A stretch of DNA of 29,177 nucleotides from Mesostigma viride (GCA_009746045.1 RPFO01001323.1:1-29177), one strand, 5' to 3'; positions 1 to 10,215 are shown, numbered from the stretch's first letter. The notes: generated by a model from the sequence alone, not told the origin. Program-made: numbers and translations.

Positions 1-36
1 CCAAGGGAAGGCTTTCATCTCGTGACGACGGCGGCG

Positions 37-92
37 GCATATGCTTACCATATCCTCACAGTCAGCATATGCTTACCATATCCTCACAGTCG
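37..92. repeat. 28-bp tandem duplication carrying a splice donor
   Basis: Two copies of a 28-bp unit lie head to tail at 37-64 and 65-92 and differ only at the last base. On the minus strand each copy contains GATATG|GTAAGC, a strong donor-like site, so the last helicase exon in the window has two candidate donors (exon end at 77 or at 49). Reading through the first donor reaches a TGA at 62-64. Confidence 0.85.
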
Positions 93-721
93 CCTAGGTC
101 GGGCACGCCCTCGTTTTCGTCGCTGTCGCCACCCTCGTACAAAAGCAGCTCGGGCTCCTCAGGCTCGCCGTCGGACATCAAGCCGTCCTGCCGCAGGATG
201 TCGCGATCGTGTTCGCCGTCGCTCTCCAGCATGAAGTCCGCCCACAGTGGCTCCTCGACGACCTGCCTCCACCGCCTCTTGGCCGCGTCATCGGCGCACG
301 CCTGGTCGGCCTCCGCGCACGCCTCGTCGTCCCCGAGCTCCCACGTGTCCTCGTCGTCGGGGTTGTCGTACTCGTTGTCCTGGGGCTCGCCGCTCATCGG
401 GTCCGGCAGCTCCCAGTCGTCGGATGCCTGTGCGCGGCGCCGGCCTCGCTGGCGCCTCCGGATGCGCGCCTTGACGCGGTCCTCCGCCTTGTTGCGCATG
501 TTGATGCCCGCGCCCTGCAAGATCGTCCAGTTGACGATGTTCCTGCTGTAGCCGACGCCGTCGAACTCGTAGCCGAACAAGCCCCGGATGTGCCCCCTCG
601 CGCCCACGCGCGTGAGCGCCGTGTAAAGCTGGCCGTGCGCGAACACGTCGTGCTTGAGCCAGAGGCCGACGCGTTCCAGCGTCTGCCCCTGGCACTTGTT
701 GATCGTGACCGCATACGCCAG
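77..721 (-). CDS. Helitron Rep/helicase gene, last exon in window: helicase C-terminal motifs and acidic tail
   Basis: This exon completes the PIF1-like helicase. It starts after an acceptor (cgcag at 726-722) in phase 0 and at once gives [15 protein letters not shown] and then [11 protein letters not shown]. These are the late SF1 helicase motifs of Helitrons, usually TINKSQGQT and HGQLYVALSRV; the Ser-to-Cys change in the first is unusual but mild. About 150 residues follow, ending in an Asp/Glu-rich tail ([15 protein letters not shown]). The exon is 215 codons if it ends at the donor at 77/76. If unspliced, the frame stops at 62 after five further codons. The phase-0 donor suggests the gene continues left of the window, but a true C-terminus at 62 cannot be excluded. 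The plus-strand open frames here are antisense shadows. Confidence 0.85.
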
Positions 722-894
722 CTGCGCGACGACCATACAAACGCGCGGACGTAAGCAAGCAAGACATCGAGGAAAGCGAGGGAGCATTCAGCCAAGGCCA
801 CCGCAAGTCATACGATCGCAAGGCGCGAGCCGACATCGCAAGCAACGACACCGCATGGCGCTCACCCCGCCCCTCCCTGCGCGCGCCCACGTAC

Positions 895-2669
895 CTTGAA
901 AGGGTAGGCCATCCTGAGGATCTTGAACTTGTCGGCGTCGATGCTGAACGCGATCCGCGGGATCGCGTGCAGCTCCCCGTCCGGCGTCTTCACGAGGAAC
1001 GCGCCGTCTTGCTCGTCTACGAGCTCGACGCGCGTCCCATTCTGCAACCTGTCCTTGTGGGACAGGTTGCGCGTGATCATGGCCACGGCGCCCACCTTCC
1101 ACTTGAACTCGTGGTCGGGGACGCCGTCTTGACGCGCGCAGTTGAGGGTCCTCATGGAGACCCTCTCCCCCGACTTGGCGACGCGGTCGTGGCTGAACGT
1201 GCTGCGCTCCTGGTTCTCCAGCTTGGCCAGGACAGCCGCGTTGATGTCGTCGCACGCCTTGTTGGTCACCGCGACGATCGAGGACCGCATGCACGCGTTC
1301 GCGTCGTTGACGTTGGGGAACGTGTGCGCGATCAGCTCGTCCTCGTCCTTGACCGGCTGCACCATGCGCAGCGGGATCATCGCCACCTCCTGGTGCGTGC
1401 GGTCGTCGATCACCGCCTCGTACGCGACGTTGTCCATGCCGACGTCGGCGACAAACTGCGCGTACTCCGGGTCCTCGCGCGCGCGGTAGTTGAACTCGAG
1501 CGGCAGCCGGTGCACGCCCACCCACTGCGGCGACCGCACCGCGCTGGCGTCGCCGTCGCCAGCTCGCTGGCGCCCTTGACGACGGGCGCCACCTGCCGGA
1601 AGTCGCCGGCGAAGATGACGACCTTGCCGCCGAACGGCTCCTTGACAAAGGTGAGCTCGACCAGCAGCTCGTGCAAGAGATGGATCAGCTCCACGTTCAT
1701 CATGCCGATCTCGTCGACGACGAGCGCGTGCGCCTCCAACAGCGTGCGCCCCCTGGCGGAGTTGCGCGTCACGCGGCAGCCGTACTCGAGGTCGAGCTCG
1801 AGCGGGAACCCGCACGCGTGATGCGACGTGTGGCCGCCCCACATCTGCAGCGACGCGACGCCCGTGAACGCCATCGGCACCACCTTGAAGCCGTCGCGCG
1901 CGGACTGCTGCATCGCCGCGTTGATGACCATGGTCTTGCCCGTGCCCGCGGGCCCGTCCACGAACAGCCGGCGGTCCGGGCTGAGCCCCTTGATCGCCAG
2001 CAGCAAGGTCTCGTACGCCTCGCGCTGCACGAGAGAGAACTTGCTCAGGTCGGGCGCGAGGATGTTCGCGTCGTCGTCGTCGTCGTGCTTGCGCTTGCGC
2101 CGGCACACGTCCTCGCCCCTGTCGCGGCGGCACTTGAGCACGGGCTCCAGCTCCCAGACGTCGTAGCCGTAGGCCGACAGCCGCTTGTCCAGGTAGGCGA
2201 GCGTGCGCGCGAGCGCGGCCTCGCGGTCCTCGAGCGTGATGGGCTGCTTGGCTCTGCGGCCCACCCCGCCGTGCACGTCCTCGTACGCGTAGAACAGGTG
2301 GTCCTTCATCATCTCCTCCTTGAACCGCCACAGCGCGCTCATCGTGCTCAGCTTCTGCAGCACGAGGATGACGAACAGCCGCCGCATCGCGTACGGCGTC
2401 TCCAGCCGGCGCGCGGCGATGCGCATGCTCTCCACCGCCGCGTCGTCGTCCTCGAGCAGGCCCAGCCGCCGGCACGCCATCTCGTTACTGAGCAACACGC
2501 CGCCCACGGTGCGCAGCTCCTCGAACGAGTGCGCGGCGCGCTTCTCCAGCAGCACGCGCAGGTAGAAGAGCTCGGGGTTGCGCAGGTCGGGGTCGTACAT
2601 GCGCGTGAAGACGCGCGTCACGCGCGGCATGAGCCACCATCGCGCCGTGTGGCCCTCGCACACGATCAC
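895..2669 (-). CDS. Helitron Rep/helicase gene, main PIF1-like helicase exon (one apparent frameshift)
   Basis: This is an ATP-dependent 5'-3' DNA helicase domain of the PIF1/RecD-like SF1B type fused to a Rep, as in Helitrons, where it is thought to unwind DNA during rolling-circle transposition. The exon starts after ctcgcag (phase 0) and ends at AAG|GTACGT (895). Its first part, FYLRVLLEKR...SFEELRTVGGVL...LGLLEDD, is the region that precedes the helicase in Helitron proteins. Walker A GPAGTGKT is at 1955-1932. Walker B VVDEIGMMN is at about 1722-1696, and FAGDFRQVAPVV at about 1617-1582. Just after this the frame shifts near 1555-1570, and the coding signal resumes one base out with RSPQWVGVHRLPLEFNYRA. 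The exon is 1,775 nt; with one missing base allowed it is 592 whole codons. A loop DDDDDAN and a basic RRKRKH stretch precede Walker A. Confidence 0.9.
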
Positions 2670-5318
2670 CTGCGAGCGCCAGCACAAGATCGCAGCCGCC
2701 GCGGTCGGTTAGCACACGCCCCCTCCCCAAGCACGCTACATCAAACGAATGGAAAACAATGGCGACAATTCGACAATGACGCACCTCGTTGTTGACGTCC
2801 CTCAACGCGCGCTCGGGAGCTTGCCATTTCAGCTGCAGGACCCCACCGACGCATGAAGCATCCCAATAGCGAAAGGTGAGAAAAAACGCGCACCAAGACA
2901 ACCCATGCAATAACGCATGCCAGAGGGGGCCATGGTCCCTTGCGCGCCATGCAATAACGCTAGTGTGGGGGAAGGCTGCCTACCGTTAGGGGTGGGCCAT
3001 GGTCCTAAAACATGCAAACGAGCTCGGATTGGCCTGAAACTTGGGAGGAGGCATGCCCCACACTAGTCCATCATGTGTGCAAAGTGGGGGCTCGCAGGTC
3101 TATCGTTTGGGGGGTGGACATGGCCAGGGGGTGCCATGGTCCCTAGCGCGCGCTAGCACGTGCCCACCGTTAGGGGTGGGCCAGGGTCCTAAAATATGCA
3201 AACGAGGTTGGATTGGGCTGAAACTTGGGAGGAGGCATGCCCCACACTAGTCCATCATGTGTGCAAAGTGGGGGCTCGCAGGTCCATCGTTTGGGGGGGT
3301 GGACATGGCCAGGCGGTGCGATGGTCCCTAGCGCGCGCTAGCACGTGCCCACCGTTAGGGGTGGGCCAGGGTCCTAAAATATGCAAACGAGCTTGGATTG
3401 GGCTGAAACTTGGGAGGAGGCATGCCCCACACTAGTCCATCATGTGTGCAAAGTGGGGGCTCGCAGGTCCATCGTTTGGGGGGGTGGACATGGCCAGGTG
3501 GTGCCATGGTCCCTAGCGCGCCGACAGCACGTGCCCACCGTTAGGGGTGGGCCAGGGTCCTAAAACATGCAAACGAGCTTGGATTGGCCTGAAACTTGGG
3601 AGGAGGCTTCCCCCACTAGTCCATCATGTGGGCAAAGTGGGGGCTCGCAGGTCTATCGTTTGGGGGGGTGGACATGGCCAGGGGGTGCCATGGTCCCTAC
3701 GCGCGCTAGCACGTGCCCACCGTTAGGGGTGGGCCAGGGTCCTAAAATATGCAAACGAGCTTGGATTGGGCTGAAACTTGGGAGGAGGCTTCCCCCACAC
3801 TAGTCCATCATGTGTGCAAAGTGGGGGCTCGCAGGTCCATCGTTTGGGGGGGTGGACATTGCCAGGGGTGCCATGGTCCCTAGCGCGCGCGAGCACGTGC
3901 CCACCGTTAGGGGGCCAGGGTCCTAAATATGCAAACGAGCTTGGATTGGGCTGAAACTTGGGAGGAGGCATGCCCCACACTAGTCCATCATGTGTGCAAA
4001 GTGGGGGCTCGCAGGTCCATCGTTTGGGGGGTGGACATGGCCAGGGGTGCGATGGTCCCTAGCGCGCTAGCACGTGCCCACCGTTAGAGGTGGGCCAGGG
4101 TCCTAAACATACAAACGAGCTTGGATTGGGCTGAAACTTGGGAGGAGGCATGCCCCACACTAGTCCATCATGTGCTCAAAGTGGGGGCTTGCAGGTCCAT
4201 CGTTTGGGGGGGTGGCATTGCCAGGGGGTGCGATGGTCCCTAGAGCACGCTAGCACGTGCCCACCCTTAGAGACGGGCCAGGGTCCTAAGATATGCAAAC
4301 GAGCTTGGATTGGGCTGAAACTTGGGAGGAGGCATGCCCCACACTAGTCCATCATGTGTGCAAAGTGGGGGCTCGCAGGTCCATCGTTTCGGGGGGGTGG
4401 ACATGGCCAGGGGTGCGATGGTCCCTAGAGGGCGCTAGCACGTGCCCACCGTTAGAGGTGGGCCAGGGTCCTAAAACATACAAACGAGCTTGGATTGGGC
4501 TGAAACTTGGGAGGAGGCATGCCCCACACTAGTCCATCATGTGCTCAAAGTGGGGGCTTGCAGGTCCATCGTTTGGGGGGGGTGGCATTGCCAGGGGGTG
4601 CGATGGTCCCTAGAGCACGCTAGCACGTGCCCACCCTTAGAGGTGGGCCATGGTCCTAAAATATGCAAACGAGCTTGGATTGGGCTGAAACTTGGAGGAG
4701 GCATGCCCCACACTAGTCCATCATGTGGGCAAAGTGGGGGCTCGCAGGTCCATCGTTTCGGCGGGTGGACATGGCCAGGGGTGCGATGGTCCCTAGCGCG
4801 CGCTAGCACGTGCCCACCGTTAGGGGTGGGCCAGGGTCCTAAAATATGCAAACGAGCTTGGATTGGGCTGAAACTTGGGAGGAGGCTTCCCCATACTAGT
4901 CCATCATGTGTGCAAAGTGGGGGCTCGCAGGTCCATCGTTTCGGCGGGTGGACATTGCCAGGGGGTGCGATGGTCCCTAGCGCGCGCTAGCACGTGCCCA
5001 CCGTTAGGGGTGGGCCAGGGTCCTAAAATATGCAAACGAGCTTGGATTGGGCTGAAACTTGGGAGGAGGCTTCCCCCATACTAGTCCATCATGTGTGCAA
5101 AGTGGGGGCTCGCAGGTCCATCGTTTGGGGGGGGTGGACTTGCCAGGGGTTGCCATGGTCCCTAGCGCGCGCGAGCATGTGCCCACCGTTAGAGGTGGGC
5201 CAGGGTCCTAAAACATACAAACGAGCTTGGATTGGGCTGAAACTTGGGAGGAGGCATGCCCCACACTAGTCCATCATCGTGGCCCACCCCTGACGATAGG
5301 CAGTGGCAGCGCACTCAC
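2670..5318 (-). other. 2.65-kb intron of the Helitron gene, nearly filled by satellite DNA
   Basis: The donor is TATCG|GTGAGT at 5319/5318 and the acceptor CTCGCAG ends at 2670. Both flanking exons are phase 0. Frames on either side match consecutive parts of Helitron proteins, which supports this being an intron. About 240 bases next to the acceptor are unique; the rest is the 185-bp satellite. Open frames inside it (WIGLKLGRR-type peptides) recur with the repeat and are not genes. Confidence 0.75.
2912..5278. repeat. Satellite array, about 13 copies of a ~185-bp unit
   Basis: The landmark GAAACTTGGGAGGAGG recurs about every 178-189 bases, near 3031, 3220, 3405, 3591, 3775, 3953, 4133, 4316, 4502, 4687, 4870, 5057 and 5239. 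Each unit also contains CACTAGTCCATCATGTG, a G run (6-9 G) before TGGACATGGCCAGG, CACGTGCCCACC and CCTAAAATATGCAAACGAGC. The first unit (2912-3005) differs in having CAATAACGCTAGTGTG. Copies differ by scattered substitutions and 1-3 base indels, and neighbours are not always the closest relatives. The unit is nucleosome-sized. Confidence 0.95.
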
Positions 5319-5615
5319 CGATACGGTGGAGGTTCGCTTGTCTCCCATGAACTTGCGCATGACGAACTTCTTGTGGAAGTCGGAGTACTTGAGCGCGTTC
5401 ATCCCGGGCACGTCCTCGTCCCCGGGCCGATCAAAGTACATCGTCAGCGGCGTGTCCTGCTTCTGCTCCACCGCGTTCTCCAGCGACCGCTTGCATCCCT
5501 CCTTGTAGGTGATCTTGTGCTGCCCGTCCAGGTGCACCGGCAGCATCTCGCAGCCGGGGCGCATCGCCCGCTCGTGGAAGCCGCGGCCGACCCAGTCCGC
5601 CTGCGTGCCGCTCAC
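5319..5615 (-). CDS. Helitron Rep/helicase gene, linker exon between Rep and helicase
   Basis: This exon of 99 codons is phase 0 at both ends (acceptor ggcag at 5620-5616, donor at 5318). It begins VSGTQADWVGRGFHERA and ends NALKYSDFHKKFVMRKFMG. These match the Helitron segment just after the Rep tyrosines, in which a conserved SxxEAxWR-like start leads to a TYxEFPKKFVW-like end. The match fixes the joins to the exon at 5816 and to the exon starting at 2669. I see no catalytic residue here. Confidence 0.85.
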
Positions 5616-5815
5616 CTGCCGCCATCGCGCACGCACACATAGAGACATGCCCATAGAAGACGTGGGCGCGCAAAGGTCAGCAACGGACTAAACGGGAGCG
5701 CAATCACGAGAAAAACACGCCGCAAGGAAAAAAGGAAGCTGCACACGCTCTACTCCCTCCCCTTTGCACACAAGCAGACGCCCTTGCACCCACGTGCACG
5801 CCTTCAGCCACTCAC

Positions 5816-7222
5816 CCGGCGCCCCCGCAGGTACTCGTCGGCCTCGTCGCACTCGCCCAGCTTGATCTCCGCGTACTCCTGCCCCTTGTTTATATATTTG
5901 TTCAGGTAGAAGACGACGTGCGTGTGCGAGGTCACCACAAAGTTGATGTGGGCCTCGAACCGCAACGTGGCCCATGCGTTGTACGGGACGATCCACTGGT
6001 TCAGCCTGCACGTGTGCCGTCTCCGCGGGTGGATGAAGCCCCGCACGTCTTCGAACGTGCGCTTGGCGTAGGGCTCGGGGAAGCGCTTGGCGCACTTGTA
6101 CGTGCGCGGCTGCCACGGGGTGAACGGCTCGTCGTCTGAGGACGAGGAGGCCGAGTCGAGGTCGAACGAGTCGCGCGCGGCCGCGATGTCCGCCGCGCGC
6201 AGCGCTTTCCGCGGGGGCATCGCCACCTCGTGCCGCCGGTTCTTCATGCACTTGGCGCCAGCGGTGTGGTTGTGGACCATGTGCTGGAGCACGAGCTCGC
6301 GCAGACGCCCCGCCGCGACGTCCTCTGGCGGCAGCTCCGCCCACGCGAGCTCGTCGATGCGCCCGTTGGCGGTGGTCGGGTGGAAGGGCTCGGGGAGCCG
6401 GAAGATGACGTGCGCGTGGGGCAGCCCGCGCGTCTGGTACTCGATCACATAGATCAAGTACAGCGGCTTGGCCCCCATCACGCCGTCCTCGATGCCCTTG
6501 ATGAACGCGGCCAGCCGGATGTGAAACGAGCGGTTGGCAAACTCGGGGTGTTGGTACACGTCGGTTCCCGGCGGCAGGTTGTCCTGGATTTCTGGCCACA
6601 TCGGATTGCACGTGAACGTGGCGAACACCGAGGGGGCCCCGTCCTCGGCGATGGCGGCGATGTTGTTCTGGATGTTGTGCAGCACGAAGCGGTTGGCCAT
6701 CCCTGAGCCGGACGGCAGCTGCATGGTGAGCCCCGAGCGCAGCTCATCCGGCAGGTCCTTGGCGTTCGCCTTGGTGAACTTCCTCCAGTCCTTCTCGCTG
6801 TACACCCCCATCGTCTTCAGGTCGTCCAATACCTTGAGGTTGTCGTTCAGCTCGGCCCACGTCGCCAACCGCCTCTGGTGCTTCTCACGCTGCTTCCCCC
6901 GCAGGAAGGTGATGGTCTGGTCCTCCTTGGCGGAGTTCCCGTGCAGCGGGTATAGCTGCCCGAAAGCGCCCTTGTTCTTGAGCCGCCACTCGGAGAACAG
7001 CCGGCACTTGATCTCGTCCTGCAGCTTGACCTCCTGCTTGCGCTTGCTCTTCCCATCGTAGCTGTACGACCACCCCCCTTGCCCTCCGAATGGATGGCCG
7101 GGAAAGCCAGCGCCATGTAGTCCTTGCTCCCCAGCGGCAGCTCTTTCGTGATACGCTGGCCCTCCGGCCCACGTTCCACTACATCGACACGAAAGTGGCC
7201 CGGCTGCGCGTTCCTTTGTCCG
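5816..7222 (-). CDS. Helitron Rep/helicase gene, Rep (HUH, two-tyrosine) exon (one apparent frameshift)
   Basis: This exon carries the rolling-circle replication initiator (Helitron_like_N-type) domain, which nicks and rejoins single DNA strands during transposition. It starts after GTGCAG (acceptor bases 7224-7223), one base completing a codon, and ends at CGCCGG|GTGAGT. Order along the protein: GPEGQRITKELPLGSKDYM, LYPLHGN, FVLHNIQNNIAA, VFATFTCNPMWPEIQ, YVIEYQTRGLPHAHVIFRL, PRRRHTCRLNQWIVPYNAW and YLNKYINKG. The HUH metal site is HAH at 6418-6410. The two candidate catalytic tyrosines are TAC 5908-5906 and TAT 5896-5894, four residues apart as in Helitrons. Near 7073-7078, a run of six C, the frame slips by one base between SEGKGG and WSYSYDGK. 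A serine/acid stretch (SASSSSDDEP) is inserted after the HUH site. Confidence 0.92.
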
Positions 7223-7348
7223 CTGCACGCGAGCACGCACCCACGCAAACGCGATCCCCACCCCCGCACCCCGATTTTCCTCGAGCAAACATCAGCCACT
7301 CGCGTGCCTCGTGCCACCCAAATGTTGGCATGACCGCGCCGCGCCGCG

Positions 7349-8302
7349 GGAAAATTTTGGCATAGCTTTCGCGCCACAAGGGTGGTGCAGAAAATTTTGG
7401 CAGAGCTTCCGCGCCACAAGGGTGGTGCAGAAAATTTTGGCATACCTTTCGCGCCACAAGGGTGGTGCAGAAAATTTAGGCAGAGCTTCCGCGCTACAAG
7501 GGCAGTGAAGAAAGTTTTGGCATAGCTTACGCGCCCAAGGGTGGTGCAGAAAATTTTGGCATAGCTCCCGCGCCACAAGGGTGGTGCAGAAAATTTTTGG
7601 CATAGCTTTCGCGCCACAAGGGTGGTGCAGAAAATTTAGGCATAGCTTCCGCACCACAAGGGCAGTGAAGAAAGTTTTGGCATAGCTCCCGCTCCACAAG
7701 GGTCGCGAAGAAAATTTTGGCATAGCTCCCGCGCCACAAGGGTGGGGCAGAAAATTTTGGCATAGCTTACGCGCCACAAGAGTGGTGCAGAAAATTTTGG
7801 CATAGCTTATGCGCCACAAGGGCAGTGAAGAAAGTTTTGGCATAGCTTTCGCGCCCCAAGGGTGGTGCAGAAAATTTAGGCATAGCTACCGCGCCACAAG
7901 GGTGGTGCAGAAAATTTTAGCATAGCTCCCGCGCCGCAAGGGCTTGTGCGGCAAGGTTGGTGTCTGTTGTGCACAATAATAATAATAAGGGCGGTGAAGA
8001 AACTTTTGGCATAGCTCCCGCGCCACAAGGGTGGGGCAGAAAACTTTGGCATAGCTTACGCGCCACAAGGGTGGTGCAAAACATTGTAGCATAGCTCGCA
8101 CGCCGCAAGGGCTTGTGGGGCAAGGTTGGTGTCTGTTGTGCACAGTAATAATAATAAGGGCGGTGAAGAAAGTTTCGGCATAGCTCCCGCGCCCCAAGGG
8201 TGGTGCAGAAAATTTTCGCATAGCTCCCGTGCCACAAGGGTGGTGCAGAAAACTTTTGGCATAGCTTTCGCGCCACACGGGTGGTGCAGAAAATTTTGGC
8301 AC
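7349..8302. repeat. Minisatellite array, about 24 copies of a 40-bp unit
   Basis: The unit reads AAAATTTTGGCATAGCTTCC followed by GCGCCACAAGGGTGGTGCAG, with variants such as GGGCAGTGAAGAAAG and AAAATTTAGG. Two units near 7936-7996 and 8105-8166 are expanded by a segment with GGTTGGTGTCTGTTGTGCAC and an AATAATAATAA run, giving a ~169-bp higher-order repeat. Because 40 is not a multiple of three, the LWRGSYAKIF-type open frames rotate through all frames and are artefacts. Confidence 0.95.
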
Positions 8303-8324
8303 CCACGCACCTTGCCAACCCCAC

Positions 8325-8600
8325 GCCAACCCACGCATGCATGGAAGCCCCCCCCCCCCCACGCACCACGCACGCATGGCAGCCACCCCACGAACCCAGG
8401 CACGCATGCCAGCCCCCCCCTAAACCCACGCATGCGTGGCAGCTCCCCACCACACCCACGAATGCATGCCGTCCCCCCCAACACCCACGCATGCATGGCA
8501 GCCCACCCCGCCCCACATGCCTGCATGGCAGCTTCCCGCCACACCCACACATGCATGCCAGCACCCCCACGAACCCACGCACGCATGCCAGCTCCCCCCG
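8325..8600. repeat. GCATGC-type ~31-bp minisatellite, C-rich orientation
   Basis: This is an irregular tandem of units built on CCCACGCATGCATGGCAGCC with 29-33 base spacing. It belongs to the same family as 9690-9955, 12266-12712, 20985-21345, 21990-22145, 22555-23040 and 23300-23750. Peptides such as THACQPP or GWHACVG come from this repeat. Confidence 0.9.
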
Positions 8601-8679
8601 ACAGTGACACACCTTATCGCACCTCATCGCTTACCCGAGTCCCCACTTGCTAGTTTTCACCCTCAACTAGTTTCTCATG

Positions 8680-8870
8680 CCTTCTCACTGCCCCTTTCTG
8701 CTCGCCCGCCAGCCTACATGTGCTGCATACCCTTGCAACATCCCCTGCCTCTCGTGCCCTACTACAGTGTCATGGATTTTCAATGCATGGTATATCGCAG
8801 TCTGCTCAGCTTGCCCTTTTACCAGATTGCCTGTGCTGACCTCCCCCCCACACAGATACGCGGTGATGCA
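8680..8870. repeat. Dispersed repeat R1, copy 1 (inverted relative to 22330-22510)
   Basis: The block includes CTCGCCCGCCAGCCTAC, CATACCCTTGCAACATCCC, CTACTACAGTGTCAT, TATATCGCAGTCTGCTCAG and TTGCCTGTGCTGACC. The reverse complement of 22330-22510 carries the same landmarks in the same order with scattered differences. In both places the GCATGC minisatellite lies on the same side, so the unit is a composite. Confidence 0.85.
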
Positions 8871-8998
8871 TGCCAGCCGACCCGCTCACCAACGTACGCA
8901 TGCCAGCCCCCCCCTCACCCACGCACGCATGGCAGCGCCCCCCTAATGCATGCAGATCCCTAATGCATGCAGCAGAGCACCGTCGCCCACCCACCCAC

Positions 8999-9196
8999 CT
9001 GGGCAGCAGGAAGATCTCCGGCGCGTGCACCTCCGGCGAGAACTGTCCCGCCACCTCTACGGACGCCTGCCGCTGCTCCAACTCCTCGGTCGCCTGCCGG
9101 GCAAACTGCTGCAGCAACGGGTTGTAGGTGAGCAGGTAGTCCTCCAGAAGGTCCAGCAGCTTGCGCAGGTTGGGGTCTCGCTCTTTCACCTCGCAG
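8999..9196 (-). CDS. Helitron Rep/helicase gene, pre-Rep exon
   Basis: This 198-nt exon starts after CTCCGCAG, one base completing a codon, and ends at CTGCCCAG|GTGGGT. It gives CEVKERDPNLRKLLDLLEDY, then LLTYNPLLQQFARQA and HAPEIFLLP. In Helitron proteins the matching segment lies between the HGQ motif and the Rep core (an L-x-N-x-Y...F-type helix). The phases (2 to 2) fit both neighbours exactly. Confidence 0.75.
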
Positions 9197-9341
9197 CTGC
9201 GGAGCAGGAAGCCACAAAGGTACGCGCATCCGCACTCACAGACACCGTCAGCCATCGCGTGCGCCGCCTCACGCCAAAGAATCACCCCATCACACATCAC
9301 AACGCGCACTCGCTAAAACCAGCGACTGCCGTGCCCCTCAC

Positions 9342-9566
9342 CGTTTCAACACGTCCTCCTGCGCCTCGTCCTTTCCCGGCTTGTCCAGCAAGAAGAAGAA
9401 GTCGTTGTTGACGTGCACGCCGTCCCGGATGATCGGCTTGATGCGCTCGACGGTCTGGCCGTGCAGCTCGAGCACGCACGCCCCCTTGTTCTTGACCGAA
9501 TCCCCGATGCGCCCGCTCGCTACGACGCGCGCCACTGCGAAAAATTGGTTGATCATCCGCCCATAC
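9342..9566 (-). CDS. Helitron Rep/helicase gene, exon with the HGQ motif
   Basis: This 225-nt exon starts after GCATCAG, one base completing AG|G (Arg), and ends at AAACG|GTGAGG. It gives YGRMINQFFAVARVVASG and KGACVLELHGQTVERIKP. These correspond to the Helitron segment usually seen as YNNxFAFTSLG followed by GxYxFRIHGQxYHRI. An alternative acceptor at TTTCGCAG would break the frame, so I chose the one at 9568-9567. Confidence 0.8.
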
Positions 9567-9689
9567 CTGATGCATGTTCACAAATACATCGGCGGGGACG
9601 ATGTGTCAGGGTGCAATACAAGGCACAACCCACTTCAGCCTAGGCTGGTGAAAAAAAATTCAGCATAGCTTCCGCACCGCAACGGTTTG

Positions 9690-9955
9690 GGGGGGGGCTG
9701 GCATGCGTGCGTGGGTGTGTGGGGGCGCTGGCATGCATTCATGGCTGTGGTGGGGAGCTGCCATGCATGCATGGGCTTAGGGGGTGGCTGGCATGCGTGC
9801 CTGGGTTCGTGGGGTGGCTGGCATGCGTGCGTGGGCATGGGGGTGGCTGGCATGCGTGCGTGGGTTGGTGGGGTGGCTGGCATGCGTGCGTGGGTTGGTG
9901 GGGTGGCTGGCATGCGTACGTTGGTGAGGGGTGTGGCTGGCATGCATAAGTGGGC
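9690..9955. repeat. GCATGC-type 31-bp minisatellite, G-rich orientation
   Basis: The cleanest units, at about 9843-9905, are identical 31-mers: GGCATGCGTGCGTGGG, then TTGGTGGGGTGGCTG. The flanking units vary in the spacer. Confidence 0.92.
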
Positions 9956-10060
9956 CCGCGGTGCCCCTGATTGATGTCTGGCCCCTAATCATGTGGATGT
10001 GGCTGGCTGCCTGTCGGTCTGTTTGCCGCATCCCCAAACCCCATGCCGCAAGGTTCGTAG
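9955..10060. repeat. Dispersed repeat R2, copy 1 (inverted relative to 20880-20990)
   Basis: It contains CCCCTAATCATGTGGATGTG, GCTGGCTGCCTGTCGG and CCCCAAACCCCATGCCGCAA. The reverse complement of 20880-20990 carries the same landmarks in order. As at the partner site, the minisatellite lies directly next to it on the same side. Confidence 0.8.
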
Positions 10061-10071
10061 CTCAAGCCTCA

Positions 10072-10215
10072 AGCGTGGTGAAAAAACTTTTCCGCACCAA
10101 ACATGGTGAAAAAATTTCAGCATAGCTTCCGCACCAAACATGGTGAAAAAATTTCAGCATAGCTTCCGCACTACAAGGGTGGTGAAGAAAATTTGAGCAT
10201 AGCTCATGCACTATA
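10072..10215. repeat. Diverged units of the 40-bp family
   Basis: Two near-identical 37-mers (TTTCAGCATAGCTTCCGCAC followed by CAAACATGGTGAAAAAA) and two looser units carry the CATAGCTTCCGCAC core of the 7349-8302 array. Confidence 0.85.

Larger units (their letters stand above)
7223..8998 (-). other. 1.78-kb intron of the Helitron gene, repeat-filled
   Basis: The donor is CTGCCCAG|GTGGGT (exon end 8999) and the acceptor is GTGCAG ending at 7223. The phase is 2 on both sides. It contains the 40-bp array, a GCATGC minisatellite and a ~170-bp dispersed repeat, with only short unique stretches at the ends. No exon is visible within it. Confidence 0.75.

Noticed and set aside
69-2795. Long plus-strand open frames opposite the helicase exons (up to 374 residues), and similar ones opposite the peptidase gene (up to 500 residues)
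   Set aside because: Antisense shadows of GC-rich coding DNA; the minus strand carries recognisable helicase or peptidase motifs and the plus frames carry none.
2915-5280. Many 60-170 residue open frames with WIGLKLGRR, ASTCPPLGVGQGPKICK or their antisense
   Set aside because: They recur at the 185-bp satellite period, shift frame with each indel, and are by-products of the repeat.
1555-7080. Programmed frameshifting in the Helitron gene
   Set aside because: The two shift sites share no slippery sequence or downstream structure I can see, and both are simple one-base losses, so sequence error or mutation is simpler.
7349-8302. CRISPR-like array (regular ~40-bp repeats)
   Set aside because: There are no unique spacers; the whole unit is repeated. 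The gene context is eukaryotic.
7292-8627. Open frames of up to 236 residues with LWRGSYAKIFCTT-type repeats
   Set aside because: The 40-bp unit is not a multiple of three and is open in several frames; no start, codon bias or splice support.
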